NCBI GenBank assembly: GCA_902569115.1
Contig: CACFTI010000013.1
Coordinates: 1-55,029 of the forward strand
From: an uncultured Verrucomicrobiota bacterium
Lineage (GTDB): Bacteria > Verrucomicrobiota > Verrucomicrobiia > Opitutales > Seribacteraceae
Reading direction: 5' to 3'
Length of the DNA stretch: 55,029 nucleotides
Part shown: positions 47,238 through 55,029 of the stretch, piece by piece
How positions within the stretch are numbered: position 1 is the stretch's first letter
Layout: each line of letters starts with the position of its first letter
Translations under genes and position numbers: made by a program
The notes under the pieces: generated by a model
What the model was told of the DNA's origin: nothing
The model's database searches: none
The model's input: only the letters and a program-made list of their open reading frames with translations

Positions 47238-49417
47238 GGTACAAAATAGTAAATCTTTTCATTTTTTCGTTCTGCTGCCATTTTGTTACCGGTCAAACGG
47301 GTGAACTTAGAAGCGTCGAGGAAGTAATTCGGGGCATTGATGAATTGCTCGGAGAGTATGATCAAGGATTTGAAGCCATGGAGACGGATCCTGCTAATCC
47401 ACCAGTTGCTCCCCAAGAGTCATTTCCTTCCTCTGTTCAGCCCAGGCAAGCCACTTCAGAGAATTACTTTGATCCCGTGGGGTTCCCTCAACCTGATCCT
47501 CTTCCCTCAATGGAAGGTTCATACCGTCTTGATAATGAGCTTTTGCCAGAGATTTTACGCAAGCCTACAATTGAGGCGACACCTGTTGAAGAAGTTACAA
47601 CGCAACAAGAGCCAATTTACTTACCTGAGGAAAACTCTGTGGGTGAAGCTGTTGATGCCATTCCCTCAGTTGAAGAAACTGTCAATACTAAGATCAGCTT
47701 ATTACCAAACATTGACTACAAGAATGCTAACTTGGAGGATCTTTTGCGGGAAGTTGACTCTCTTGAATTACCTGAGTTTGAGTCACCCATCGTTTTACCA
47801 CCGGCAAGTCTTTCTCAAGATCAAAAAGTTAAACCTTTGCCATCTGTCGGGCCGACCGAGGATAAACTCGTTCGTTCTTCCAAGCTAAATAAAGGTGCAC
47901 CCGAAATTGGCCAACCGATTCAAGGCGATAATTATATTGTTTTGGGTGAACGAATTGATCAGGAACTTAGGGAGAAAATTCGCGAGGCTATCATGTCAAC
48001 CCGACTCGCATCAGGCGGAACAGGCAACCCTTTTGTTACACGCTCAGTCTTCAAGGCCGAATCCAACTGCAATAAGGTCCTCGGCAGACTAAACGCCCCT
48101 TTTCATAAGCGTTATCGAAGGGATATTCTACTTTCTCTTATCAGGATGCATGAAAGAAACAAACAATGGGTGAATGCAGCAAAAACCTACGAGCGTTACC
48201 TTGATGAATTCGCAGCAGATGATTCTTACCCATTCGAAGATCATGAAGATGCACCGGGAATTCCTGACCTCCAGGCAGGTCTTAACTCAGTCACGAAATG
48301 GCTCGAAGGCATAAAAAGAGGTGCCCCGACCATACCTGAGACGCATGTGCGACTGGGGAAAATATATCGCCACTTGGGAGCTCATCGCATGGCTCTAAAT
48401 AAATTTTACGATGCGATCAGAGGTACCCTGACTATCGGGAAGAATGAAGCCTTTGAATTAGCCGACCGTAGAAGCGGCAGGAATGATATTAGTCGCTCGG
48501 ATGCTGAATCAAATCAAGCTATGTTTGAAATTGCTGAAACATTTATGGACTCCGAGGACTATGATCAGGCGGTTAAGTTTTATGACCGCCTCTGGAGGCT
48601 TGATCAACTAAGAGATTTTGATCGGGCTATCGTTCGATTTAAGCAAGGAGTTGCCCATTATCGGCGAGCCCTTGATAATCTAAGGAAATTAGATCGCAAT
48701 AAGGATCTTGCCCCAGAATTACGGCAGGAAGTGGAGTTGCCATTTGATAAGACTCCCCGAGCCGATTTCGCAAAAGTTAAGGAAGTGCTTCGAGGTTATG
48801 GAACTATTTACCCTGAAAGCCCGTATGTCCCCGAGTCTCACTACATCCTCGCTCTTACTTTCGAGCAACTAAATCAAGATGAGGAATCAATTCGGGAGTT
48901 ACTCGTGCTTTTAAAGGAAGCAGACTTTCATCCCGACAAAATCGCAGCCTTACAAGTCAATCGCACCACGAGAGATCAAGACCTTGTTTATTTGAACAAA
49001 ATGAGAAGGATTTGGAATTTCTGGAAAAAGAAAACTGGCAACTACCTGGCAAACCAATTCTTCGAAAATGCTGAATACTTTAATGCGTATCGAATTTACT
49101 CAGCTCTCCGTAAGATTGATTCTTCCCCAACATGGCAAGTCCCGTTACTCTATCAAATCGCTCTTTGTGAGGAGAAACTGGGTAATTATGTTCAGGCAAC
49201 GGAAACCTACATTTCAATCGAAAATTTCGTTAATTCAGTCAAGGAAGCACGCGAAGACTTGGCTAGTAGCGAGTACCTCAATTTTGTATTTGGAATGGCA
49301 AAATGGCGACGGGAGCAACTCGAGGAAACTCGTGCAATCAGACAGGCTGTCAATCGCTATGGTATCTTTTCAACTAGTGCAGATGCAGGTTCCGAGTTCA
49401 ATACCGTTCCGAACTGA
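47234..49417 (+). CDS. Exported TPR-repeat protein
   Basis: A 727-residue secreted or periplasmic protein with a signal peptide (about residues 1-20, FCCHFVTG). Residues ~30-235 are a Pro/Glu/Ser-rich linker. From ~255 onward the chain is helical with TPR-like repeats: NKQWVNAAKTYERYLDEFA, HLGAHRMALNKFYDAIRGT, DSEDYDQAVKFYDRLWRLD and LEQLNQDEESIRELLVLLK. Such repeats mediate protein assembly. It is translationally coupled to the acidic protein and 17 bp before a FlgN-like gene, so a role in envelope or flagellar assembly is possible but not shown. No enzymatic domain is visible. Confidence 0.75.
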   Translation: MRYKIVNLFIFSFCCHFVTGQTGELRSVEEVIRGIDELLGEYDQGFEAMETDPANPPVAPQESFPSSVQPRQATSENYFDPVGFPQPDPLPSMEGSYRLDNELLPEILRKPTIEATPVEEVTTQQEPIYLPEENSVGEAVDAIPSVEETVNTKISLLPNIDYKNANLEDLLREVDSLELPEFESPIVLPPASLSQDQKVKPLPSVGPTEDKLVRSSKLNKGAPEIGQPIQGDNYIVLGERIDQELREKIREAIMSTRLASGGTGNPFVTRSVFKAESNCNKVLGRLNAPFHKRYRRDILLSLIRMHERNKQWVNAAKTYERYLDEFAADDSYPFEDHEDAPGIPDLQAGLNSVTKWLEGIKRGAPTIPETHVRLGKIYRHLGAHRMALNKFYDAIRGTLTIGKNEAFELADRRSGRNDISRSDAESNQAMFEIAETFMDSEDYDQAVKFYDRLWRLDQLRDFDRAIVRFKQGVAHYRRALDNLRKLDRNKDLAPELRQEVELPFDKTPRADFAKVKEVLRGYGTIYPESPYVPESHYILALTFEQLNQDEESIRELLVLLKEADFHPDKIAALQVNRTTRDQDLVYLNKMRRIWNFWKKKTGNYLANQFFENAEYFNAYRIYSALRKIDSSPTWQVPLLYQIALCEEKLGNYVQATETYISIENFVNSVKEAREDLASSEYLNFVFGMAKWRREQLEETRAIRQAVNRYGIFSTSADAGSEFNTVPN

Positions 49418-49434
49418 GTTACTTGGCAGATAAT

Positions 49435-49830
49435 ATGGATCCATTATTTGTCCTTAATCAGCATTTACATTTATGCACTCAGGTATACGAACTATTGCTT
49501 GAGGAGAATACTTGGCTAAAAACTGAAAAATCTGTTCCCACTCAGGATCTATTGGATAAAAAACAGATTCTTCTACCTCAACTTGAAACTTCTTTATTGG
49601 ATTTAAAAAAGCTCAAGCCCGAACTGTTTTCCCCATTTGATAACTCTAAGAAATTGGTTGGCGAGTCTCACTCAAAATTACTTAAGATATTCTACCTGGA
49701 CCGAGAAAACGAAGAACTACTCGTAAAAATTACACAACCCACAGACAGGCAGAATTTTCAGCGCTTTACTACTCCTCCAGATCAAATTCAGCAGATCCAT
49801 AAGAGACTTCCAGAGGAAAACGAAGAATGA
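49435..49830 (+). CDS. Helical protein, FlgN-like flagellar chaperone candidate
   Basis: A 131-residue helical protein. The first half, LHLCTQVYELLLEENTWLK followed by DLLDKKQILLPQLE, resembles the pattern of FlgN-type chaperones that bind hook-associated proteins and flagellin; the C-terminal tail is Gln/Glu-rich. The start may be ATG at 49435 or TTG at 49423. The flagellin genes lie 3.3 kb downstream on the other strand, which adds weight. No database comparison was possible, so this is a hypothesis. Confidence 0.5.
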   Translation: MDPLFVLNQHLHLCTQVYELLLEENTWLKTEKSVPTQDLLDKKQILLPQLETSLLDLKKLKPELFSPFDNSKKLVGESHSKLLKIFYLDRENEELLVKITQPTDRQNFQRFTTPPDQIQQIHKRLPEENEE

Positions 49831-49870
49831 TCACTGGTTAATACCAGAAAAGGATTACATACAATAAAAG

Positions 49871-49960
49871 TGGCGGAAGGAGAGGGATTCGAACCCCCGG
49901 AACCGTCACCGGCTCAGCGGTTTTCAAGACCGCCGCATTCGACCACTCTGCCATCCTTCC
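49871..49960 (-). tRNA. tRNA-Ser (anticodon UGA)
   Basis: The minus strand folds as a class II tRNA: 7-bp acceptor stem GGAAGGA/TCCTTCC, discriminator G, and an encoded CCA (49871-49873). The anticodon stem and loop read GCGGT-CTTGAAA-ACCGC, giving TGA at 49924-49926. A long variable arm (GAGCCGGTGACGGTTC region) and T-loop GGTTCGAATCC are typical of tRNA-Ser. The gene stands alone between the FlgN-like gene and a lipoprotein gene. Confidence 0.96.
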
Positions 49961-50056
49961 GAAAACAATTTATATAAGTGAACTACTGGTTATATTCAAG
50001 AACCAATAGAAATTTCAAATCAATTCCACAAATTGAAATTAATCACCTTATCTGAA

Positions 50057-50413
50057 TTACTTGTTTCTTAAATCAATTCGGTATTTTTCAACAAGATCCA
50101 GATCCATCTCCGCATCAAAGTTGAAAGAAAATAATTTGGCATCATCCTTCTGCAATGTCATGATGAGTTTGGATCGGGAAATCTCCAAGCCTTTGGCATT
50201 GATCGCCTTGGCAAGCAACTCACCCTCGATTGCATTTTCTGTCACCAAGTATACCTCCACTGTACTGTCTTTCGTGGTAAATGAATTCATAAGAACACCT
50301 TTGTCTATTAATTCGCCTGAAAGGGTGACCGGTATTTCTTTATCCAAGCATCCGGGGAAAAACAAATAAGAAAAAAGTGCGATACCTGCGGTAATAAAGT
50401 TTTTCAGTTTCAT
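50057..50413 (-). CDS. Small lipoprotein
   Basis: A 118-residue predicted lipoprotein: Lys-rich start, hydrophobic segment and lipobox FFPGC with lipidated C22. The mature ~95 residues look beta-rich, with VTLSGELIDKGVL and a charged C-terminus. I do not recognise the family. It precedes the tRNA-Ser gene on the same strand, 96 bp away, and follows the Smr gene by 77 bp. Confidence 0.6.
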   Translation of the reverse strand: MKLKNFITAGIALFSYLFFPGCLDKEIPVTLSGELIDKGVLMNSFTTKDSTVEVYLVTENAIEGELLAKAINAKGLEISRSKLIMTLQKDDAKLFSFNFDAEMDLDLVEKYRIDLRNK

Positions 50414-50490
50414 AATTTAATTTTCATCAAAGAATATATCAACATTTGAGGAATTTATCAGAAATTACAAGCATCTTGAGGTTAACTCAA

Positions 50491-50772
50491 TTACCGGGCA
50501 TGCCTTTTAAGCGAGAATTTCGTCACTCCCCAATTTCCCGAATTACCTTCTCCACTCCCAAAATCAATCACTAAGGAATTCTTCCCAAGTGTTTCTTCGA
50601 CTATTCTTTTTTGAGTACCTATCCCTTTCCCATGAATAATCTTTCCCTCTAAAATGCCAGCCTCGTAACAGGAATGCAGGTATTCATCAAGCAAAGGAAT
50701 GATATCTTTTGGAGAAAAAGCATGCAGATCCAAAGTCCCATTTATCGGAACCCTGACTATTTCCTCACTCAT
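50491..50772 (-). CDS. Smr-domain protein
   Basis: A 93-residue stand-alone Smr domain. Its motifs are LDLHAFSPKD (the family LDLHG box, here with A) and IHGKGIGTQKR (HGKGxG). Smr domains occur at the C-terminus of MutS2 and cleave or nick nucleic acids, including ribosome-stalled mRNA in other proteins. This free-standing form is small. Its start overlaps the preceding lipoprotein gene by 8 bp. Confidence 0.85.
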   Translation of the reverse strand: MSEEIVRVPINGTLDLHAFSPKDIIPLLDEYLHSCYEAGILEGKIIHGKGIGTQKRIVEETLGKNSLVIDFGSGEGNSGNWGVTKFSLKRHAR

Positions 50773-51031
50773 TAAATGGATTCTCCGGGAGAAACCGGTG
50801 CTTCGCTTTCCCGATTATGACTTCCTGAATGTTTTCAGTGAAAGATTTTTCGGGATTCTGTCCTACAGGATCAGGTGTCGCCCTTGCTGTCTCTTTCTTA
50901 ATTTTTACAGGGGCAGGTTTAACGGAATCTCCCTCATCGGAACCACTCTTCTCATGCGTGGGAATATTGAACTGAGGGATTTCGCACGAAGAGAATAGGA
51001 TAAAAAATGGTATCAGTAAAAAGAATCGCAT
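50765..51031 (-). CDS. Small lipoprotein with Pro/Lys-rich tail
   Basis: An 88-residue predicted lipoprotein: hydrophobic start and lipobox FSSC with C16. The mature part is low complexity with many Lys, Glu and Pro residues and ends KAKHRFLPENPFNE. It overlaps the Smr gene by 8 bp, so the two are probably cotranslated. Function unknown. Confidence 0.6.
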   Translation of the reverse strand: MRFFLLIPFFILFSSCEIPQFNIPTHEKSGSDEGDSVKPAPVKIKKETARATPDPVGQNPEKSFTENIQEVIIGKAKHRFLPENPFNE

Positions 51032-51125
51032 TTAATCAGAATGCCGAATGATATATATCCGGTCAAGTGCATCACTCAGGAAAGGAGAGTTTGACAATAA
51101 ATCCGGCAATCATTCAAATCTCAAT

Positions 51126-51479
51126 ATGCCAACTTTCATTCTTTACTCTAATTCCGCAATCAATGATCACCAAAATGAGAATATCCGAAAGGATGCTGTT
51201 GAAATTCTTAGTCAGGAATTGGTTAAATCGAAAGAATTTATTGTCACATTAATTCACGACTCGGTTGCAATTGAATTTGGGCAAAGTGAAGCACCATGTG
51301 CATATGTGGAAATAAAAAGCGTGGGCACTTTATCTCCCGAGCAAACAACTGCTATGAGTGATCGTATATGTAATACCCTGCAACGGATACTTTCGATACC
51401 TCCGGATCGAATATATATTGAATTCCAGGAATCTCCCCGGCACCTGTGGGGATGGAATGGTAAAACCTTTGCGAAATAG
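51126..51479 (+). CDS. MIF-type tautomerase
   Basis: A 117-residue member of the macrophage migration inhibitory factor superfamily, a trimeric tautomerase fold. The ATG at 51126 is chosen because it places the catalytic Pro directly after the initiator Met (M1-P2). Conserved points are the VEIKSVGTL strand, the DRIYIEFQ segment and the GWNGKTF C-terminal motif of the MIF branch. An upstream ATG at 51048 would bury the proline and is unlikely. It sits directly before a sugar dehydrogenase gene (6 bp). Confidence 0.88.
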   Translation: MPTFILYSNSAINDHQNENIRKDAVEILSQELVKSKEFIVTLIHDSVAIEFGQSEAPCAYVEIKSVGTLSPEQTTAMSDRICNTLQRILSIPPDRIYIEFQESPRHLWGWNGKTFAK

Positions 51480-51485
51480 AAAAAC

Positions 51486-52709
51486 ATGATAGGAAATTTC
51501 ATCATCAGAACACTAATCCTCAATCTGCTTACCTTTTGGCTTGTTTTAACTGGAAATGAAAAAAGTTCTCCCGCAATCAAAGTACAGTTGACTCAAGTTT
51601 TCGAAAATATTCAAACGCCTCGACCCATTCAGGTATTGCCGATGCCTGGAGATGCAAAGGATCTACTTATTCTTCTGCAGGAGGGCAGAGTGCTTAGATG
51701 TGCAATCGATGGAAAATCCGCCTCATCGAGCACTTTTCTTGATATCACTCACCTTGATCTCATCGATAATGCATTTGAAGAAGGCTTACTGGGCATGGTC
51801 TTTCACCCCAATTTTCATTCCAATCGACTATTCTACATTTACCATACTCTTCAAAATCCAAAGAGATCTGTGTTAACTGAAAGACGGGTAGTGGATATCA
51901 AATCTTTCTCCTTGGATGCTGGCTATCAGCGCGAAGTTCTGTCGATCCCGCAACCTTACTGGAATCACAACTCAGGAATTCCCTGCTTTGGCCCAGATGG
52001 CTATCTTTATTTATCCACGGGTGATGGAGGAAAAGCGAATGACCCGCATGATCATTCACAAAACACATTTTCCCTTTTAGGGAAAATTCTGCGGATTGAT
52101 GTTGATTCAAAATCAGGCGATCTTGCCTACGGTATACCAGCAGGCAATCCTTTCCTGGGAATACCTGGGTATAGGGAGGAAATATGGGCACTTGGTCTGC
52201 GGAATCCATGGAGGATTCACTGGGATTTTACGGGCGGTCGCTTATTTTGTGCAGATGTGGGTCAGCATCTTCGGGAGGAGGTTAACTTGATTGAGAGGGG
52301 AGGGAACTACGGATGGAATTTTCGAGAAGGCACCGAACCCTTTCCCGGGAAAGCAGATCTCAATCGAACTTTCGACCATATAAACCCAGTCTTTGAATAC
52401 GGCCATGATCAAGGCACCAGCATAAGCGGGGGCTGCGTTTACTATGGAGAGAAAAATTCAGAATTAACAGGTAAGTACATTTTTGGTGACTGGGGAACGG
52501 GTAGATCATGGGCACTGCAAGTTGACTCCAGTAATAAAGCTTTTGCTCAGGAAATATCTTTTTGGGTAAATGATTCACGCATCAATCCGACCGCGGCCTT
52601 TGTGAATGGCAAACCGCGAAGTCCATTCAAGCCTGTCAATTTCTGTATGGGAAAAAATGAGGAGATCTTCGTACTCGATTGGCAGGGGAGGATCTATCGA
52701 AGTATCTAA
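51486..52709 (+). CDS. Glucose/sorbosone dehydrogenase-family protein (PQQ-type beta-propeller)
   Basis: A 407-residue exported six-bladed propeller of the GSDH family, soluble quinoprotein-like aldose dehydrogenases. An N-terminal hydrophobic segment serves as signal. Family motifs are GLLGMVFHPNF, CFGPDGYLYLSTGDGG, LLGKILRIDVD, ALGLRNPWRIHW and ERGGNYGWNFREG. Catalytic His is expected in PYWNHNSG. The substrate and whether PQQ is bound cannot be judged. It lies between the MIF gene and a MarR regulator gene, 19 bp downstream, on the same strand. Confidence 0.88.
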   Translation: MIGNFIIRTLILNLLTFWLVLTGNEKSSPAIKVQLTQVFENIQTPRPIQVLPMPGDAKDLLILLQEGRVLRCAIDGKSASSSTFLDITHLDLIDNAFEEGLLGMVFHPNFHSNRLFYIYHTLQNPKRSVLTERRVVDIKSFSLDAGYQREVLSIPQPYWNHNSGIPCFGPDGYLYLSTGDGGKANDPHDHSQNTFSLLGKILRIDVDSKSGDLAYGIPAGNPFLGIPGYREEIWALGLRNPWRIHWDFTGGRLFCADVGQHLREEVNLIERGGNYGWNFREGTEPFPGKADLNRTFDHINPVFEYGHDQGTSISGGCVYYGEKNSELTGKYIFGDWGTGRSWALQVDSSNKAFAQEISFWVNDSRINPTAAFVNGKPRSPFKPVNFCMGKNEEIFVLDWQGRIYRSI

Positions 52710-52728
52710 CCCTGTATTTGAGTCATAG

Positions 52729-53139
52729 ATGAATTTAGAGGAAGATCGTTTCCCTATACTTCTGCGGGGTGCCTGGTTTGGGATGAATAAAGCATTTCGC
52801 GAAAAAATAATAAAACTTGGGCTAACCACATCTCAATACACGATACTTCGCTGTCTATCCGAAAACCCAGGAATTTCCCAGGACGAGTTAACCGGACTAA
52901 TTGGTGGAAATAAGAATAACGCCAGTGCTCTGGTCAAGCGGATGGTTGAGGCCAAATTGATTATCAAGCGTCCAAAGAAAGCGGATAAGAGGGCATACCA
53001 GTTATTTCTTTGCTCGAAAGGAGAAAGTGCTTTCAAAAAAGCAAGCATGGAAGCGATTGGATTACGAAAAAAAATTATATCCAGTTTGCCAAAGGCGTCT
53101 GAAGAAGAGTTGGTTGCTCTCTTGAATAAATGCCTATAA
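52729..53139 (+). CDS. MarR-family transcriptional regulator
   Basis: A 136-residue winged-helix regulator. The DNA-binding core is LGLTTSQYTILRCLSENPG, DELTGLIGGNKNNASALVKRM (recognition helix) and the wing RPKKADKRAYQLFL, the DxRA motif of MarR. Its ligand is unknown. It ends the MIF-dehydrogenase-MarR run and may control it. It converges on the flagellin gene with a 34 bp gap. Confidence 0.9.
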   Translation: MNLEEDRFPILLRGAWFGMNKAFREKIIKLGLTTSQYTILRCLSENPGISQDELTGLIGGNKNNASALVKRMVEAKLIIKRPKKADKRAYQLFLCSKGESAFKKASMEAIGLRKKIISSLPKASEEELVALLNKCL

Positions 53140-53173
53140 TCGAGGTATATTTTTTAATTCCTTAGCGCTAAAC

Positions 53174-54607
53174 CTAAATCAAGACATTCACCAAGTCCTG
53201 ATGAATCGACATCGCCTGACTAAGCAGGGCGGTATCCTGTGCACGGTTGATACGAGCCTTACTAAGGTTTAAAAGATCCTGAGTTAGTCCATCTCCGCCT
53301 ATTGAAGAAAGTACACTTTCGCTTACATTCACCATTTCCTGTGTGGCCTCAATCGCATTTTGTACTCGATTAAAATTATTCGCTAATCTCCCTAGTTGCT
53401 CCCCAACTCCTTCGATTTCATTGGATAAGCTAGCAATGGCTTTTCCAGCATTTTCAAAGGTATCGATGGAGATTTCAGGAAAGCCGCCAGCTTGATCATT
53501 CTCACGCAGAAGCCCAAGACCCAGCTTTTGTATCCTAACTTGAAGATCATCTTCCCTACCAACGAATTCATCCTCTAGTTCAGGTAACTCAAAAGATCCT
53601 TTGACCTGAAAGATTGTGCCAGGGCTGTAAACTTGAAGTCGCAGAATGCTAGAGTCTGAATTTACAGTATAAGTAGTCACCTGTCCCAGTTGGGTATATT
53701 TTGCACCATCTCTAGAAGACCAGCCAGATGTGTTATAATAATCGGCATCACTTGGAGTTTTTCCGTTTTCATCTGTAGTTGTGCCAAGTAATTGCTGCAG
53801 ATATGTCTGTTTATTATCGAACTGATTATTGTCAGTTAAATTCCCCGGATATCCTGGTGCATCTAAAATGCTATCCTTGCTTTGACTGTCCCCAGGACTC
53901 AATGGGACAAATTGGAAAGTCGTTTGTTGTTCTGGGCCAAATTCGACAATAAACCTATCGTAATCCCAATTGCGAGCGTTCGATCTTGTTTTCCAAAGAC
54001 CTGTGTCAAAAATCTTCTCGTTACCTTGCCACAAGGTGAATTGCTCTGGTGAGCTTCCGCCATTCACATCAATTGTCATCTTTCCTTTGTTGTATAATAC
54101 ATCAGCTTCCTCAAAACGTGTAATTGCTGCATTGTTACTAAGAACTTTGAGCTGACCTTGCCCAAAACTTACCTCATATTTGGTAGACGCAGCTAGCGGG
54201 TCAAAAATAAGCTTCTTGTTAAATTTTGTTGCTGCAATAGACAATGCCCGTTCGCGCAAATCATTGAACTGGTCAGATAGTAAAGATCTATCCCGGTCGT
54301 TCATTAATGGATCCGCTGCTTGGTTTGCAAGTGTTCGCATCTGGTTATAAATTTTGTCTGCCTGCCGAATCGCGTCCGATTGTGCCTGCATTATGCTGAT
54401 GGCATTTTGAAAAGCATTTATAGATCCCTTTTTGAATCTTCTTTGATTCTCAATGTTGGCCGCGAAATTCACTCCACCTGCTCCTTCATTACTAAAAGCG
54501 GCCTGCCTGACCACATTTCCTGAGCTCCCTACTTTTTTGATCGAATGCTCTGCCTTCATGGATGAGTAGTCGATTTTTCTGACTAAGTTTTCAATTTCTC
54601 CAAACAT
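53174..54607 (-). CDS. Flagellin-like structural protein
   Basis: A 477-residue flagellin-family filament protein. The D1 N-helix is recognisable (GSINAFQNAISIMQAQSDAI to KIYNQMRTLANQAADPLMND, residues ~61-104), followed by DQFNDLRERALSIAATKFNKK. Residues ~140-370 are a variable surface region. The C-terminal helix has IEGVGEQLGRLANNFNRV and ends LSKARINRAQDTALLSQAMS plus IHQDLVNVLI, equivalent to the D0/D1 C-terminus. The N-terminal ~35 residues are not the usual Met-Ser-Ile-Asn D0 start. AAGGAAGGA lies upstream at 54617-54625. It is the intact member of a tandem pair; FlgL/hook-associated identity is less likely. Confidence 0.8.
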   Translation of the reverse strand: MFGEIENLVRKIDYSSMKAEHSIKKVGSSGNVVRQAAFSNEGAGGVNFAANIENQRRFKKGSINAFQNAISIMQAQSDAIRQADKIYNQMRTLANQAADPLMNDRDRSLLSDQFNDLRERALSIAATKFNKKLIFDPLAASTKYEVSFGQGQLKVLSNNAAITRFEEADVLYNKGKMTIDVNGGSSPEQFTLWQGNEKIFDTGLWKTRSNARNWDYDRFIVEFGPEQQTTFQFVPLSPGDSQSKDSILDAPGYPGNLTDNNQFDNKQTYLQQLLGTTTDENGKTPSDADYYNTSGWSSRDGAKYTQLGQVTTYTVNSDSSILRLQVYSPGTIFQVKGSFELPELEDEFVGREDDLQVRIQKLGLGLLRENDQAGGFPEISIDTFENAGKAIASLSNEIEGVGEQLGRLANNFNRVQNAIEATQEMVNVSESVLSSIGGDGLTQDLLNLSKARINRAQDTALLSQAMSIHQDLVNVLI

Positions 54608-54638
54608 AATTATTTTTCCTTCCTTGGTATTTTGATTT

Positions 54639-54671
54639 TTAAATTAATATATTAACTAAATCCTGATGGAT
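54639..54671 (-). other. Untranslated continuation of the second flagellin's C-terminus
   Basis: Directly after the TAG at 54672-54674, the same frame reads ten codons, IHQDLVNILI, then TAA at 54639-54641. This matches the end IHQDLVNVLI of the intact flagellin, showing that the TAG interrupts an ancestral sequence. Confidence 0.85.
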
Positions 54672-55029
54672 CTACATTGCCTGCGTCATTAGTGTAGCAT
54701 TTTGCTGGCTCTCAATCCTTGTTTTGCTGAGTTCGTTCAAATCGGCGGTGAAATCCGTTTCACCGACCTGGGAGAGTGATTTTTTCCTGAGTCTCAATTG
54801 CTTTTGGGTGGTACCCATAGCTATCTCATCACGATTAAAATTACTTACTATCTGTACATTCTGCTCACCTAGGTTATCGATTTCCGCACGCAACACATCT
54901 ATGTCTTTGAGGGCATCCGAAGCAGTACCAATGGAGATGGTCGGAAATCCAGTTTCATCATGCCTAGGATAAACCAATGCCATTTGAGCCACAGTTAGCA
55001 TGCGATTGTAGATCTTTTCCGCCTGCCTC
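54672..55029 (-). pseudogene. Second flagellin copy, internally deleted with premature stop (partial)
   Basis: The frame is open to the window edge and encodes ~119 visible residues. It starts with RQAEKIYNRM, equivalent to RQADKIYNQM of the intact flagellin (residues 81-90), but about 10 residues later jumps to FPTISIGTASDAL, equivalent to residue ~376. About 270 residues of D1/D2 are absent. The C-terminal helix (IDNLGEQNVQIVSNFNRDE onward) is kept, then the frame stops at TAG where the paralogue has TCG. It could be a decaying pseudogene, or a minimal variant read through at the amber codon. Its 5' part is outside the window. Confidence 0.75.

Noticed and set aside
49834-49847. Small hairpin CTGGT-TAAT-ACCAG after the FlgN-like gene
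   Set aside because: Five-bp stem without a T-run on either strand; too weak to call a terminator.
53163-53172. Palindrome TTAGCGCTAA between marR and flagellin
   Set aside because: Ten bases only, no T-run, and no second copy seen; could be a chance operator-like site.

Overview
This window looks like chromosomal DNA from an AT-rich, free-living Gram-negative bacterium, most likely a marine member of the Verrucomicrobiota (Opitutae/Puniceicoccales-like). That placement is an inference. It rests on the protein flavour, the gapA-pgk-tpiA and radC-PPIase-mfd-rnc gene orders, an adenylate kinase carrying an extra C-terminal domain, FabV-type enoyl reductase, and outer-membrane genes (lptD-like, lnt, lipoproteins). 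No insertion sequence, phage, CRISPR array or rRNA operon was seen. Apart from the flagellin end, the region reads as core genome with small lineage-specific genes between housekeeping genes. Most start codons lack a recognisable Shine-Dalgarno sequence, and GTG starts are common.

Layout. 1-9.6 kb: end of a peptide transporter, a DciA-like protein, fabV, a methyltransferase/oxidoreductase pair, a membrane-anchored subtilase, and the tig-clpP-clpX proteostasis operon on the minus strand. 9.7-14.8 kb: thioesterase, shikimate kinase, bifunctional nuclease, tRNA dihydrouridine synthase, lnt and an HDOD protein. 14.9-17.9 kb: lower glycolysis (gapA-pgk-tpiA). 17.9-20 kb: two peroxiredoxins around a YhbY RNA-binding protein, then an SDR. 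20-29 kb: a long, tightly packed plus-strand run (aldo/keto reductase, panB, gpsA, queH, cysE, adenylate-kinase fusion, M29 aminopeptidase, adenosine-deaminase-like protein, rluD).

29-33.7 kb is the least ordinary stretch. It holds a LOG-family protein, a MORN-type lipoprotein, a possible PD-(D/E)XK protein, an exported nuclease-fold protein with a cysteine tail, and a minus-strand trio ending in thioredoxin. 33.7-44.7 kb: an lptD-like outer membrane protein, glgB, radC, a SurA-like PPIase, mfd, rnc and a parA-like ATPase. 44.8-55 kb appears linked to the cell surface and motility: a PseC-like aminotransferase and a short CMP-sugar cytidylyltransferase (divergent pair), a translationally coupled acidic/TPR exported pair, a FlgN-like candidate chaperone, tRNA-Ser(UGA), small lipoproteins, an Smr protein, a MIF-type tautomerase with a sugar dehydrogenase and a MarR regulator, and two tandem flagellin genes.

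The most notable signal is the second flagellin copy at the window edge. It lacks about 270 residues of the flagellin core and has an in-frame amber codon just before a conserved 10-residue C-terminal tail. Other points worth attention are the adenylate kinase fusion, the degenerate secreted SNase-like protein, the endonuclease-fold candidate and the acidic/TPR pair.
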